Origin: Acidobacteriota bacterium
Lineage (GTDB): Bacteria > Acidobacteriota > Terriglobia > Acidoferrales > UBA7541
Length of the DNA stretch: 8,527 bases
Assembly: GCA_019239815.1 (NCBI GenBank)
Contig: JAFAZL010000944.1
Span: forward strand, 1-8,527
Direction of reading: 5' to 3'
Shown: piece after piece, positions 1 to 6,325 of the stretch
How the letters are laid out: each line of letters opens with the position of its first letter
How positions within the stretch are numbered: position 1 is the first letter of the stretch
Program-made: the position numbers and the translations under genes
Notes under the pieces: generated by a model
What the model saw: only the letters and a program-made list of their open reading frames with translations
Told to the model about the DNA's origin: nothing
The model's database searches: none

Positions 1-1083
1 GTGATCGAGCGCCTCATTCATCAGGCGAATGCATTCATTCCGAGTCCAAGGGCGAAGTCCGGCAAAGTTACTATCGACGAGTCCAAGACCAGCGAGGCGA
101 TCGAATGCATCGTAGACCCAACTGTCCAACGGCACATAAGGGGAACCCTGGTTGGACGGCGACGGTTGATCGACGTGGAAGATATCCCGAAATGGCCTCC
201 ATTCGCTGCCGCCTAGCGATGGATCGTAGTGCCGGGTGTAGATGTTCTGGGCGATCATGTTTCCCATCATGGTGCCGATGAAAACATCCGAAGGGAAATG
301 CTGTCGCGCTCGTATGCGCGAGTAGCTGACGAACGATGCGAGGCCGTACGCTAGCAGTTTCGGGATGGGGCCGGGATATTCGTGTGCAATAACGCCGGCT
401 ACCGACCAGGCAGCCGCGGCGTGCTCGGACGGAAACGATGTACCTCCGCTAAAGAAGGGGCCGCTGCCGTCGCCTTGAAAAGGGCGCTCCCTTCTCAGCG
501 AGTACTTCAGTGCTTCAACCGCGACGAGACTGTTCAGGGCAGCCTCGCCCGCCAGAAAACCGGTCTCGCGCCAGTGTTCCCGATGCGACGGATAGCTTAG
601 GAGCCACATTGCGCCGGCACCGCCGATGAGAGCAGCAACGCTAGCGTCGGAATACGTCTTGTTATGGCTGATGGTTTGAGGATTTGTTGACAGGTGGCCG
701 CTGATGTCGCGGTCAGTAGTGAATAGACCAGCCGCAAATCCGCTCGCAGGCACAAGCCAGTCGACATCGGCGAATCGAAGCCGCGCGGGACTGGTCCAGA
801 TTTGCTTTTGATCTCCCAAAAAATTCTTCCCTAAACTGTATAAGCCGTACTGCGAGTTTGAGTCCTTTAGTGCGGCCGTCTGATCATCATCGTTCGTTGG
901 TTTGGGTGCGTCCGCTTCGTCTTTGTGGTCCTTCTTCTCGCCTTGAGCACTCCGGTCGTCAGACTGCTGGTCCGGCTGCTGCTTTCGTTCTGCGGCAAAC
1001 GTCTGATGGGCGAAAATGAGGCCCAAAAAAGCCAACGCTCCGCAGATCGCGACAAGCCGAGCCCGAAATACACATGCAAGCAT
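1..1083 (-). CDS. PAP2-family phosphatase fused to a Wzi-like capsule assembly domain (C-terminus cut by window edge)
   Basis: I translated 361 codons from the ATG at 1083 to the left edge without a stop. Residues 1-30 form a signal peptide (basic n-region, hydrophobic core GALAFLGLIF, TFA before AE). Residues 31-75 are a charged, probably disordered linker. The PAP2/vanadium-haloperoxidase signature is complete: K193-x6-R200-P201, PSEH at 218-221, and S255-R256-x5-H262-x3-D266; family knowledge makes H262 the expected nucleophile. The fold should hydrolyse phosphate esters outside the cytoplasm, for example undecaprenyl pyrophosphate or another lipid phosphate; the substrate is not readable. 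From about residue 315 the sequence changes to PYVPLDSWVYDAFDRL and GLRPWTRNE, which resembles the N-terminus of Wzi-type capsule assembly proteins, so most of that domain lies outside the window. The start overlaps the stop of the export gene by one base and has no clear Shine-Dalgarno, so it is probably translated by coupling. PAP2 is near certain; Wzi is likely from memory of the family, not from a search. Confidence 0.88.
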   Translation of the reverse strand, partial: MLACVFRARLVAICGALAFLGLIFAHQTFAAERKQQPDQQSDDRSAQGEKKDHKDEADAPKPTNDDDQTAALKDSNSQYGLYSLGKNFLGDQKQIWTSPARLRFADVDWLVPASGFAAGLFTTDRDISGHLSTNPQTISHNKTYSDASVAALIGGAGAMWLLSYPSHREHWRETGFLAGEAALNSLVAVEALKYSLRRERPFQGDGSGPFFSGGTSFPSEHAAAAWSVAGVIAHEYPGPIPKLLAYGLASFVSYSRIRARQHFPSDVFIGTMMGNMIAQNIYTRHYDPSLGGSEWRPFRDIFHVDQPSPSNQGSPYVPLDSWVYDAFDRLAGLGLVDSNFAGLRPWTRNECIRLMNEALDH

Positions 1084-1085
1084 CA
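1081..1085 (-). promoter_or_regulatory. TGATG stop/start overlap (translational coupling)
   Basis: On the minus strand the TGA stop of the export gene shares its last A with the ATG of the PAP2 gene. The bases just upstream (CATTCACCCGTG) lack a convincing Shine-Dalgarno, so the terminating ribosome probably restarts here. This supports the start chosen for the PAP2 gene and co-transcription of the two. Confidence 0.75.
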
Positions 1086-4000
1086 CGGGTGAATGTATGC
1101 GACTGCCAGCGCAGCTGATGTCGCCAGTTGCCCCGCTTGGAAGAGAGTCTGCCAGTTCCGAGTCCCGATGCGTGGTGCTGCTTCTGGCACAACAACCGAA
1201 TCGCCGGGCCTCAGCGAACTGCCCAGAGGATCGCCCGACCACCAGCCGGATTGATTATTCTTAGCCGACAACACAGAACCGTCTGCGCGAACAACGAAGA
1301 CCGCCTTCTTGTCTGCGAGTTGAGTCGTCCCTCCCGCTTGACTGAGATACCAACGAGCACTGCGTCCCGGCCTATAGCTGACCGCCGTAGGATTAAAGAC
1401 CTGACCATTCACCATTACGTAGTCCGCTTTCTTGGGAATCAGCAGAACGTCGCCGTCGCGCACGGGAACGTCGGCCGTGGTATTTTTTAGATTTTTCAAT
1501 TCCGCTGGAATCCGCACGACGACTCTGCCAATTGGCGGATTCGCCTGCAGCTGTTGAAGGGTCGTCTCCGTTTCCGCGATCGCAGTCAGTTTGGCGTTCT
1601 TTTGATCGGGCTCCGCTTCAGGGAGCTGCTTTAGATTCAGTTGTTCCTGTTTCAGTCGTCGAACGAGCTCCTGCCGCGAGCTCATTTCGAATTCTCGCAC
1701 TTCGCGACGCATGAGTACTGCGCCGTACGGGTACGCGAGCGGTCCGAATCCGCCGGCGCGTTCCAGCACAGAACTCAGCTTTTCACCGGGTCTGATGCCG
1801 TAGGGGCCCGGCTTATTCACTTCGCCCTTCACACTTATCGATGCACCGAGATCAGTCCAGTTTGGCAGTTGCCTGATGGTCAGAACGTCACCGTTGTTCA
1901 GTGAAATATTCGCCGTCGTTTCCCCAGCAAGCGCTTCCGAAATCGTGACGGACTGATGTGAACCGGTAAGTTCGCCTTTGTCGGCCCACGAGTAGTGGGT
2001 CAAGTCGGCCGTTTGGTTGTCGGCACTCGGCTTCAATCCGCCACCAGTGCGAATCAAGTCAGCGACCGTCATGTTCGTGGTTAGCGGATAGCGGCCAGGC
2101 TTCCCCACGGCGCCCTGGATGTAGACCGTCGCGGGCTGTATCGTATCCGGACTCTTGTGAATCAGTAGTCGGTCGCGGGGCTGCAGCCAAATGTTCGCCG
2201 ATGGATCGCCTTCTAGTGCCAAGTTCAGGCTGACACTGAAGATTTTCATCTTCCCGTCGGGCTGATAACGGAATACTTGTGCGTCATCAATTTTCGCATC
2301 CGGAGAAATTCCCCCGGCGAGATGCACCGCGTCACTCAAGTGGATCTGTCCGGTCGTGCGGAACGTTCCAGGCCCCCGCACATCACCAAAAACAGAAACT
2401 GTCGGTGGATTCTCAAAATCGAATCGGCTGAAGATTCGAACTGTATCCATCGCTTGCAGAGTCGGCGACTGCGCGGGATTCGCCAGCGCTGCGGATAAAT
2501 CAAAGCTTTCAACCGTCGGGTGGAAATCCGGTGGATTCAGCCGAACGATCTCTGCGTACTGACCGGCCGGTTCCGGCAACAAATCCTTGTATGACGCAAT
2601 TACATCCGTCACACGCATGTTGGCGCGGTAGGAATACCGACCCGGCCGAATGACGTGGCCTTCGACATAAACAGCGTCGCGATTGTAAGGCGGGATCGGG
2701 AACACGCGGATCCGATCGCCGTCACTTATTTCGAAAGCTTCCAGCTTCTTCGTAATTTCCGAGTCTGTATCTGCCTCGGAGATGTCGAGGCTGAGCATTG
2801 TCTGATCCTGATGTTTGACCAGTCTTTGCACTTCGATATGGCGAAGCGTGGCAGTTGGAAGTAGTCCCCCAGCAAGGTCGAGCACAGACGACAAATTCTT
2901 TTCGTCTTTGAGTTCGTAAATCGCAGGACGCCGCACCATTCCATCAACCGTCACCTGCGGCCCGACGGGTGGCACCAGTATGCTGTCGCCGTTCTCGAGT
3001 TGTTGCAGCCCGGATCGCACACCATGCAACAAAAGGTCGTACAGATCGACGACCTGCACGAGCTGGTCGCCCCGGTAGTGCTTCACGATTCGGAGAGATC
3101 CTTTCTGAGTGGGGCCCCCGGCAACGAATAGCGCGTTGAGTGGCGTAGAAAGAGAGCTGATGTCATACGCTCCCGGATTCGCAATGTCTCCGACCTCGTA
3201 GACACGAATCGTGCGCAGCCGGCTGAGCGAGACCGCCGCAGAAACCTGCCGAAATTGCGTTCGCAACGTGTCCTGTAAACTTGCCTGAACATCAGCGAGA
3301 CTCTTGCCGCTGACCAGCACGGGCCCCACTTCGGGCAGGCTGACACGCCCCTCGCGATCTACTATGCGAAAGATGCGCTGACTGACGCCGCCCCACATAT
3401 CGATCGACAGTCCGTCGCCAGGGCCCACGACATAATCTGGCCCCGCAGGTACATCCATCGGGATGAGTTGCGAATCGCGGGTTCCGTTTTCAAACACTTC
3501 CGCCCCAAATCGTTTTGGCAGGGTCGGCCGCGGAATGGCCTGCACATACATGTCGTAGAGAGACGGAATGTCGTTGTACGGGCTGGGCGCTCGCACCAGT
3601 TCCGGTTCAGGAGGCTGTGGTTTTGGCTGGTAACGCCGATCGCGTGGTAACATCGGCGAATAAGTTGACGAACTGGCTGTAGAAGACGACGCATTCGTGT
3701 CACGTCGGTTCGACCGATAGAGATCCTCTAGGTTCGAGGTCGTGCTGGGAGCGCTCGAACCGATTCCGTAGACCGCGAGCGAATCCACGACGTTGCGACT
3801 TTCTGTGCCTGCCGTCGGTTGGAAATTTCCGTTGGTGGAGCTTTCCGGATCCCGGCCGCCACGAAGAATGCTGCCCGTCAAGCCAGATGAGCCCGCGCCA
3901 AGCCCGGCCATGGGGTCCAAACCGCCGCCCAGCGGCAATTCAGGGAGATTCGTGTCGCCTTGAAGTCCAACTTGTTGCGAAGTATCGAGTCCCGTTCGCA

Positions 4001-4703
4001 AAAGTTGGTCATTGCCGCTCGGAGCTCGTGGATTCGTGTTATCGGGTCCGATTTGCGTAGGTGGATACCCTTGATCGGTGTCTTGGCCGCGACGCTGCGC
4101 AGGGAACTGGTCGTCGTAGGAACCTGTTTTCTCGCTACATTGAGGGTCGAGAGCATTGCAATTTATCGAACTCTGGCCGTTCCGAGCTTTTCGCAACTTG
4201 ATTCGCTGTTGTTCCTCTTCGTCTTCCCTCTGCACCATCAGTTTGACGCGTTCTTTCACCAGCAACTCTTGCTCTTTGCCGGCTGCTGAGTCAGGATTGA
4301 GCTGCGGGACCAAATAGCCGTAACGTTGTACCAGTTGCGTAGCTACCGATCGAAACTGCACGTCGGATTGCAAACGATCAAAAATCGTGTCATCCGATAA
4401 GTCAACGTCAGTGATGAGCTGCCCCTGAGCCGTCGCGTCTCTGGCAACCCAGCGTTTCAACTCCACCATCAGTCCCGAATCTTTCACGAGAATGGTCTTG
4501 ATGTCCGCGGCAGATGCGGCTACCCGGCTCAAATTTTCACGGCCCAATTCCGATGTCTGTTGGATAGGCCTTTGGTGGGTCGGCTCTTCCTGAGAGGCAG
4601 CTGCAGTTGCGCCGAGGAAAGTCGCAGCGAGAACGTAGAGTGCAATGCGCTTGTTACCTAAGTCACAACCAAATCGGTTTTGACCTTCGAGCTTCCTCTT
4701 CAT
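1083..4703 (-). CDS. Outer-membrane polysaccharide export protein (OPX/Wza type) with seven SLBB repeats
   Basis: The 1206-aa product should form or help form the channel that carries polysaccharide across the periplasm and outer membrane. Numbering is from the ATG at 4703. Residues 1-37 are a signal peptide (KRIALYVLAATFLGATAAAS). Residues 55-175 are a helical region ending in a charged stretch, and 180-400 a Gly/Ser/Pro/Asn-rich linker. A polysaccharide-export domain spans about 420-498 (DYVVGPGDGLSIDMWGG). Seven SLBB-like units follow at about 498-579, 583-671, 677-763, 767-851, 858-945, 954-1091 and 1095-1173, most with a G-x-V-x-x-PG-x-Y motif and ending in a GD-x-V/I-x-I/V motif. Unit six carries a coiled-coil insert (1003-1056). 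The C-terminal segment at 1184-1203 (WQTLFQAGQLATSAALAVAY) could be the membrane-crossing helix seen in Wza. Wza itself is about 380 aa and a lipoprotein; this protein is three times longer and has no lipobox. A GTG at 4784 would add 27 residues before the signal peptide and is less likely. Confidence 0.93.
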   Translation of the reverse strand: MKRKLEGQNRFGCDLGNKRIALYVLAATFLGATAAASQEEPTHQRPIQQTSELGRENLSRVAASAADIKTILVKDSGLMVELKRWVARDATAQGQLITDVDLSDDTIFDRLQSDVQFRSVATQLVQRYGYLVPQLNPDSAAGKEQELLVKERVKLMVQREDEEEQQRIKLRKARNGQSSINCNALDPQCSEKTGSYDDQFPAQRRGQDTDQGYPPTQIGPDNTNPRAPSGNDQLLRTGLDTSQQVGLQGDTNLPELPLGGGLDPMAGLGAGSSGLTGSILRGGRDPESSTNGNFQPTAGTESRNVVDSLAVYGIGSSAPSTTSNLEDLYRSNRRDTNASSSTASSSTYSPMLPRDRRYQPKPQPPEPELVRAPSPYNDIPSLYDMYVQAIPRPTLPKRFGAEVFENGTRDSQLIPMDVPAGPDYVVGPGDGLSIDMWGGVSQRIFRIVDREGRVSLPEVGPVLVSGKSLADVQASLQDTLRTQFRQVSAAVSLSRLRTIRVYEVGDIANPGAYDISSLSTPLNALFVAGGPTQKGSLRIVKHYRGDQLVQVVDLYDLLLHGVRSGLQQLENGDSILVPPVGPQVTVDGMVRRPAIYELKDEKNLSSVLDLAGGLLPTATLRHIEVQRLVKHQDQTMLSLDISEADTDSEITKKLEAFEISDGDRIRVFPIPPYNRDAVYVEGHVIRPGRYSYRANMRVTDVIASYKDLLPEPAGQYAEIVRLNPPDFHPTVESFDLSAALANPAQSPTLQAMDTVRIFSRFDFENPPTVSVFGDVRGPGTFRTTGQIHLSDAVHLAGGISPDAKIDDAQVFRYQPDGKMKIFSVSLNLALEGDPSANIWLQPRDRLLIHKSPDTIQPATVYIQGAVGKPGRYPLTTNMTVADLIRTGGGLKPSADNQTADLTHYSWADKGELTGSHQSVTISEALAGETTANISLNNGDVLTIRQLPNWTDLGASISVKGEVNKPGPYGIRPGEKLSSVLERAGGFGPLAYPYGAVLMRREVREFEMSSRQELVRRLKQEQLNLKQLPEAEPDQKNAKLTAIAETETTLQQLQANPPIGRVVVRIPAELKNLKNTTADVPVRDGDVLLIPKKADYVMVNGQVFNPTAVSYRPGRSARWYLSQAGGTTQLADKKAVFVVRADGSVLSAKNNQSGWWSGDPLGSSLRPGDSVVVPEAAPRIGTRNWQTLFQAGQLATSAALAVAYIHP

Positions 4704-4714
4704 TTTTACCGTGG

Positions 4715-4718
4715 CTCC
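4715..4718 (-). promoter_or_regulatory. Weak ribosome binding site of the export gene
   Basis: GGAG lies 11 bases before the ATG at 4703, a long spacing. The GTG at 4784 has no Shine-Dalgarno at all, so this site together with the signal peptide favours 4703. The choice leaves a 73-base gap after the pseudo-receiver gene rather than an 8-base overlap. Confidence 0.45.
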
Positions 4719-4776
4719 GCTCTCCGCGATATGGTACGAAAAACTACAGAATTTCCTATTCCGTTGGTTGAGCGCG

Positions 4777-5157
4777 TCAAACACGCTGTACCGAACCCGG
4801 CGCGATATTCCGCACTGCGTTCAGAATCCCTTGTTCGGACGGTTCAATCTGGCTGGAGTGAATGTCGAATGAAGCCCAATAGAAAACGCTGCAATTTTCC
4901 TGCGATGCGACTGCGATAATCCGCAGTCCGGGCTGATCTCTCAAAAGTGTGTCGCAAATATCCGGACGTTTCGCCGGTTCGTCGAGAGCGATCACTAACA
5001 GATCAGGCGAGGTGTGGCGTACCTGCTGACGAATCTCGGATTCCTCTGGGACTTCCCCCACTATCTCGATGCCCGGTTCGTCGGACAAGGTTGCCATAAT
5101 TAAGTCGCGCATCAGTTTCGGCTGGTTGGCTACCAGTATGCGTATGGGCCTGCGCAT
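4777..5157 (-). CDS. Stand-alone receiver-like domain lacking the phosphoacceptor (pseudo-receiver)
   Basis: The 126-aa product has the length and pattern of one response-regulator receiver domain of the NarL type and no output domain. The start MRRPIRILVANQPKLMRDLIMATLSDEPGIEIVGE matches beta-1, alpha-1 and beta-2 of that family. The key residues have changed. The acidic pair after beta-1 is A10-N11. The aspartate after beta-3 is A57 in PDLLVIA, with only a displaced D59. The usual lysine near GYLLK is absent in FDIHSSQIEPSE. S85 in IIAVAS can stand for the switch Thr/Ser. Conventional aspartyl phosphorylation is therefore unlikely, and the protein may act as a protein-binding module. It is the first gene of the polysaccharide operon, 73 bases before the export gene, and is divergent from a LuxR-type regulator. 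The ATG at 5157 is chosen because GAGGAG sits 6 bases upstream; a longer frame to 5274 adds residues with no family resemblance. Confidence 0.8.
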   Translation of the reverse strand: MRRPIRILVANQPKLMRDLIMATLSDEPGIEIVGEVPEESEIRQQVRHTSPDLLVIALDEPAKRPDICDTLLRDQPGLRIIAVASQENCSVFYWASFDIHSSQIEPSEQGILNAVRNIAPGSVQRV

Positions 5158-5163
5158 GAGGTT

Positions 5164-5169
5164 CTCCTC
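5164..5169 (-). promoter_or_regulatory. Strong ribosome binding site of the pseudo-receiver gene
   Basis: GAGGAG is followed by six bases (AACCTC) and then ATG at 5157. This nearly ideal site decides the start codon against the longer in-frame alternatives. Confidence 0.8.
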
Positions 5170-5178
5170 GTCATTTAG

Positions 5179-5190
5179 TATTCGCGAATA
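5179..5190. repeat. 12-base perfect palindrome TATTCGCGAATA, possible operator
   Basis: The palindrome is exact over 12 bases and lies 9 bases upstream of GAGGAG in the operon's leader. If the promoter at 5207-5235 is right, it falls about +10 to +21 of the transcript, where a bound repressor would block transcription. Perfect 12-mers are expected about twice by chance in a window this long, so only its position makes it notable. Confidence 0.4.
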
Positions 5191-5206
5191 TGAAGAAAAA
5201 AGGAGA

Positions 5207-5235
5207 CTTAAAGAAGGCTCTGCGTGCATTGCCAA
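5207..5235 (-). promoter_or_regulatory. Candidate sigma-70 promoter of the polysaccharide operon
   Basis: On the minus strand TTGGCA (5230-5235, five of six matches to the -35 box) is followed by exactly 17 bases and TTTAAG (5207-5212, four of six matches to the -10 box). The transcript would start near 5200, giving a leader of about 43 bases that includes the palindrome and the ribosome site. Confidence 0.45.
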
Positions 5236-5367
5236 CCAAGCATCAGGCCCGAGCATCACAGTGCGGTAGGCCAAAGCACTATCGGCTTCTCATAAGCCAT
5301 GGCGAAGGGTACGCATTGTTGCCAAGCTCAGTCGGGTACCGCTCGCTTTGTGTTCCAATTTTTTGGG

Positions 5368-5396
5368 GTTACTGTACTTAACTTAAAATGTATACT
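5368..5396 (+). promoter_or_regulatory. Candidate promoter of the LuxR-type regulator
   Basis: TATACT (5391-5396) matches the -10 box at five of six bases and lies in the AT-richest part of the region. The hexamer 17 bases upstream, GTTACT (5368-5373), matches only three of six bases of a -35 box, so activator help or another sigma factor is possible. An overlapping TAAAAT (5384-5389) is an alternative -10. The leader would be about 100 bases. Confidence 0.3.
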
Positions 5397-5489
5397 ATTT
5401 GTGGTCCGTGGTATCTAACTGGGTCGTTTTCAGAGAGTTGGCGCAACGCGGCTCAAACTAAAGAGAATATTTTTTTGACGGAGAGCTCT

Positions 5490-5495
5490 GAGGGG
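5490..5495 (+). promoter_or_regulatory. Ribosome binding site of the LuxR-type regulator
   Basis: GAGGGG is followed by six bases and ATG at 5502. The site lies mostly in the loop of a possible small hairpin, AGAGC (5482-5486) pairing with GCTCT (5495-5499). Five base pairs is too few to claim translational control. Confidence 0.65.
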
Positions 5496-5501
5496 CTCTG
5501 A

Positions 5502-6215
5502 ATGACGCAAACAATTGAAAAATCACTTTCCCAGACGAATGTCTTTATCGTTGCCGAGAACCGACTGCTTCGAGAATCTCTAGCGCGCCTCTTGCGCAAG
5601 CGTAGTGATCTCTGTGTCGTCGGTGAAGGATCTTATTCCGATGCGACGCCTGCCACGATCGCGGCGACCCAAAGCCATCTGGTTCTCTTGGACTACCTCA
5701 CCGCGGGCAACGGGTCCGACCTCATTTGCAATCTTCGTGAATCGGCGCAGCAAGTACGCCTCGTGCTCTTTGGGATGGACGACGATGCAGGCATCTTTCT
5801 GCAAGCGGTGCGTCTCGGTGTGAGTGGTTACCTGCTCAAAAATGCATCTGCTTCCGAACTGGTTGATGCGTTGAGAAGCGTCGCACAGGGTGAAGCTGTC
5901 TGTCCTCTCAAATTCTGCAAAATACTCTTCCAGGCTCTAGCCGGCGAGACCGGTCAACGGACTGCGATCGCCGAACCGCGAGTTGACGCGCGCTTCGAAC
6001 TAACGCAACGTCAACGCCAACTGATGTCCCTTGTCGCAATGGGCCTGAGCAACAAAGAAATCGCCGCTAACCTCAATCTCTCCGAATTCACAGTAAAGAA
6101 TCACATCTATCGCGTTATGAAGCAGGTCGACGCCCAAAACCGCCACGAAGCATGTCATCTGATCCGTGCCGGCGAATCCCACGTAGACCAGTGGCAGAGC
6201 CTCTCCTTTCGCTAA
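5502..6215 (+). CDS. NarL/FixJ-family response regulator with LuxR-type DNA-binding domain
   Basis: The 237-aa product is a two-domain transcription factor. The receiver spans about 12-130: beta-1 NVFIVAEN, the phosphoacceptor D64 in HLVLLDY, and the conserved K113 in SGYLLKN. A LuxR/GerE helix-turn-helix spans about 166-222 (LTQRQRQLMSLVAMGLSNKEIA, then LNLSEFTVKNHIYRVMKQV), with all the usual landmarks. Two receiver positions are unusual: the acidic pair after beta-1 is A18-E19, so one acid is lost, and the switch Thr/Ser after beta-4 is G91 in LVLFGMDDD. Phosphorylation is therefore possible but may not be transmitted in the standard way. The gene is transcribed away from the polysaccharide operon across a shared control region, an arrangement typical of a local regulator; that it controls the operon is inference. 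No histidine kinase is in the window. The ATG at 5502 is supported by GAGGGG six bases upstream. Confidence 0.93.
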   Translation: MTQTIEKSLSQTNVFIVAENRLLRESLARLLRKRSDLCVVGEGSYSDATPATIAATQSHLVLLDYLTAGNGSDLICNLRESAQQVRLVLFGMDDDAGIFLQAVRLGVSGYLLKNASASELVDALRSVAQGEAVCPLKFCKILFQALAGETGQRTAIAEPRVDARFELTQRQRQLMSLVAMGLSNKEIAANLNLSEFTVKNHIYRVMKQVDAQNRHEACHLIRAGESHVDQWQSLSFR

Positions 6216-6325
6216 TCGCCTGCCGACAGAATGTTCAACCTGAGTTCTCGGCGTCGCGCCAATTCTCAATTTCCACAAATTTTTTGTCTCATTGGTGCCC
6301 GGTCGAAACTAGGGTCTGCTTCCTA
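6216..6325. other. Convergent intergenic gap
   Basis: This 110-base gap lies between the ends of the regulator and sulfotransferase genes, where a bidirectional terminator would be expected. I see only a 5-base inverted repeat, GCCGA/TCGGC (6222-6226 and 6248-6252, 21-base loop), and an A/T-only stem, AATTT-CCAC-AAATT, followed by four T (6268-6285). Neither is a convincing intrinsic terminator. Confidence 0.5.

Larger units (their letters stand above)
5158..5501. other. Divergent intergenic control region
   Basis: These 344 bases separate the leftward polysaccharide operon from the rightward LuxR-type regulator. They hold the operon's ribosome site, a 12-base palindrome and a candidate promoter near the left side, and an AT-rich stretch with a candidate promoter for the regulator at about 5360-5400. 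A small hairpin, GGCTT-CTCAT-AAGCC (5284-5298), sits in the middle without a T tract. Short open frames here look random in composition, and I see no small gene. Confidence 0.7.

Noticed and set aside
3960..4289. Rightward 109-codon frame opposite the export gene
   Set aside because: It lies wholly inside a clearly coding gene, in its low-complexity linker, and has no recognisable motif or ribosome site.
4704..4784. N-terminal extension of the export protein from a GTG at 4784, overlapping the pseudo-receiver gene by 8 bases
   Set aside because: It would place 27 more residues before an already adequate signal peptide and has no Shine-Dalgarno. The overlap could suit coupling, so it is not excluded, only less likely.
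5158..5274. 39-residue extension of the pseudo-receiver
   Set aside because: The receiver fold begins at the ATG at 5157, which has an ideal GAGGAG. The extension has no receiver-like sequence and would contain the candidate promoter.
5190..5381. Rightward 63-codon frame in the divergent region
   Set aside because: It lacks a ribosome site and protein-like composition, and overlaps the promoter elements.
6268..6285. AATTT-CCAC-AAATT followed by T residues as a terminator for the regulator gene
   Set aside because: The stem has only A-T pairs and four bases of loop, too weak for an intrinsic terminator.
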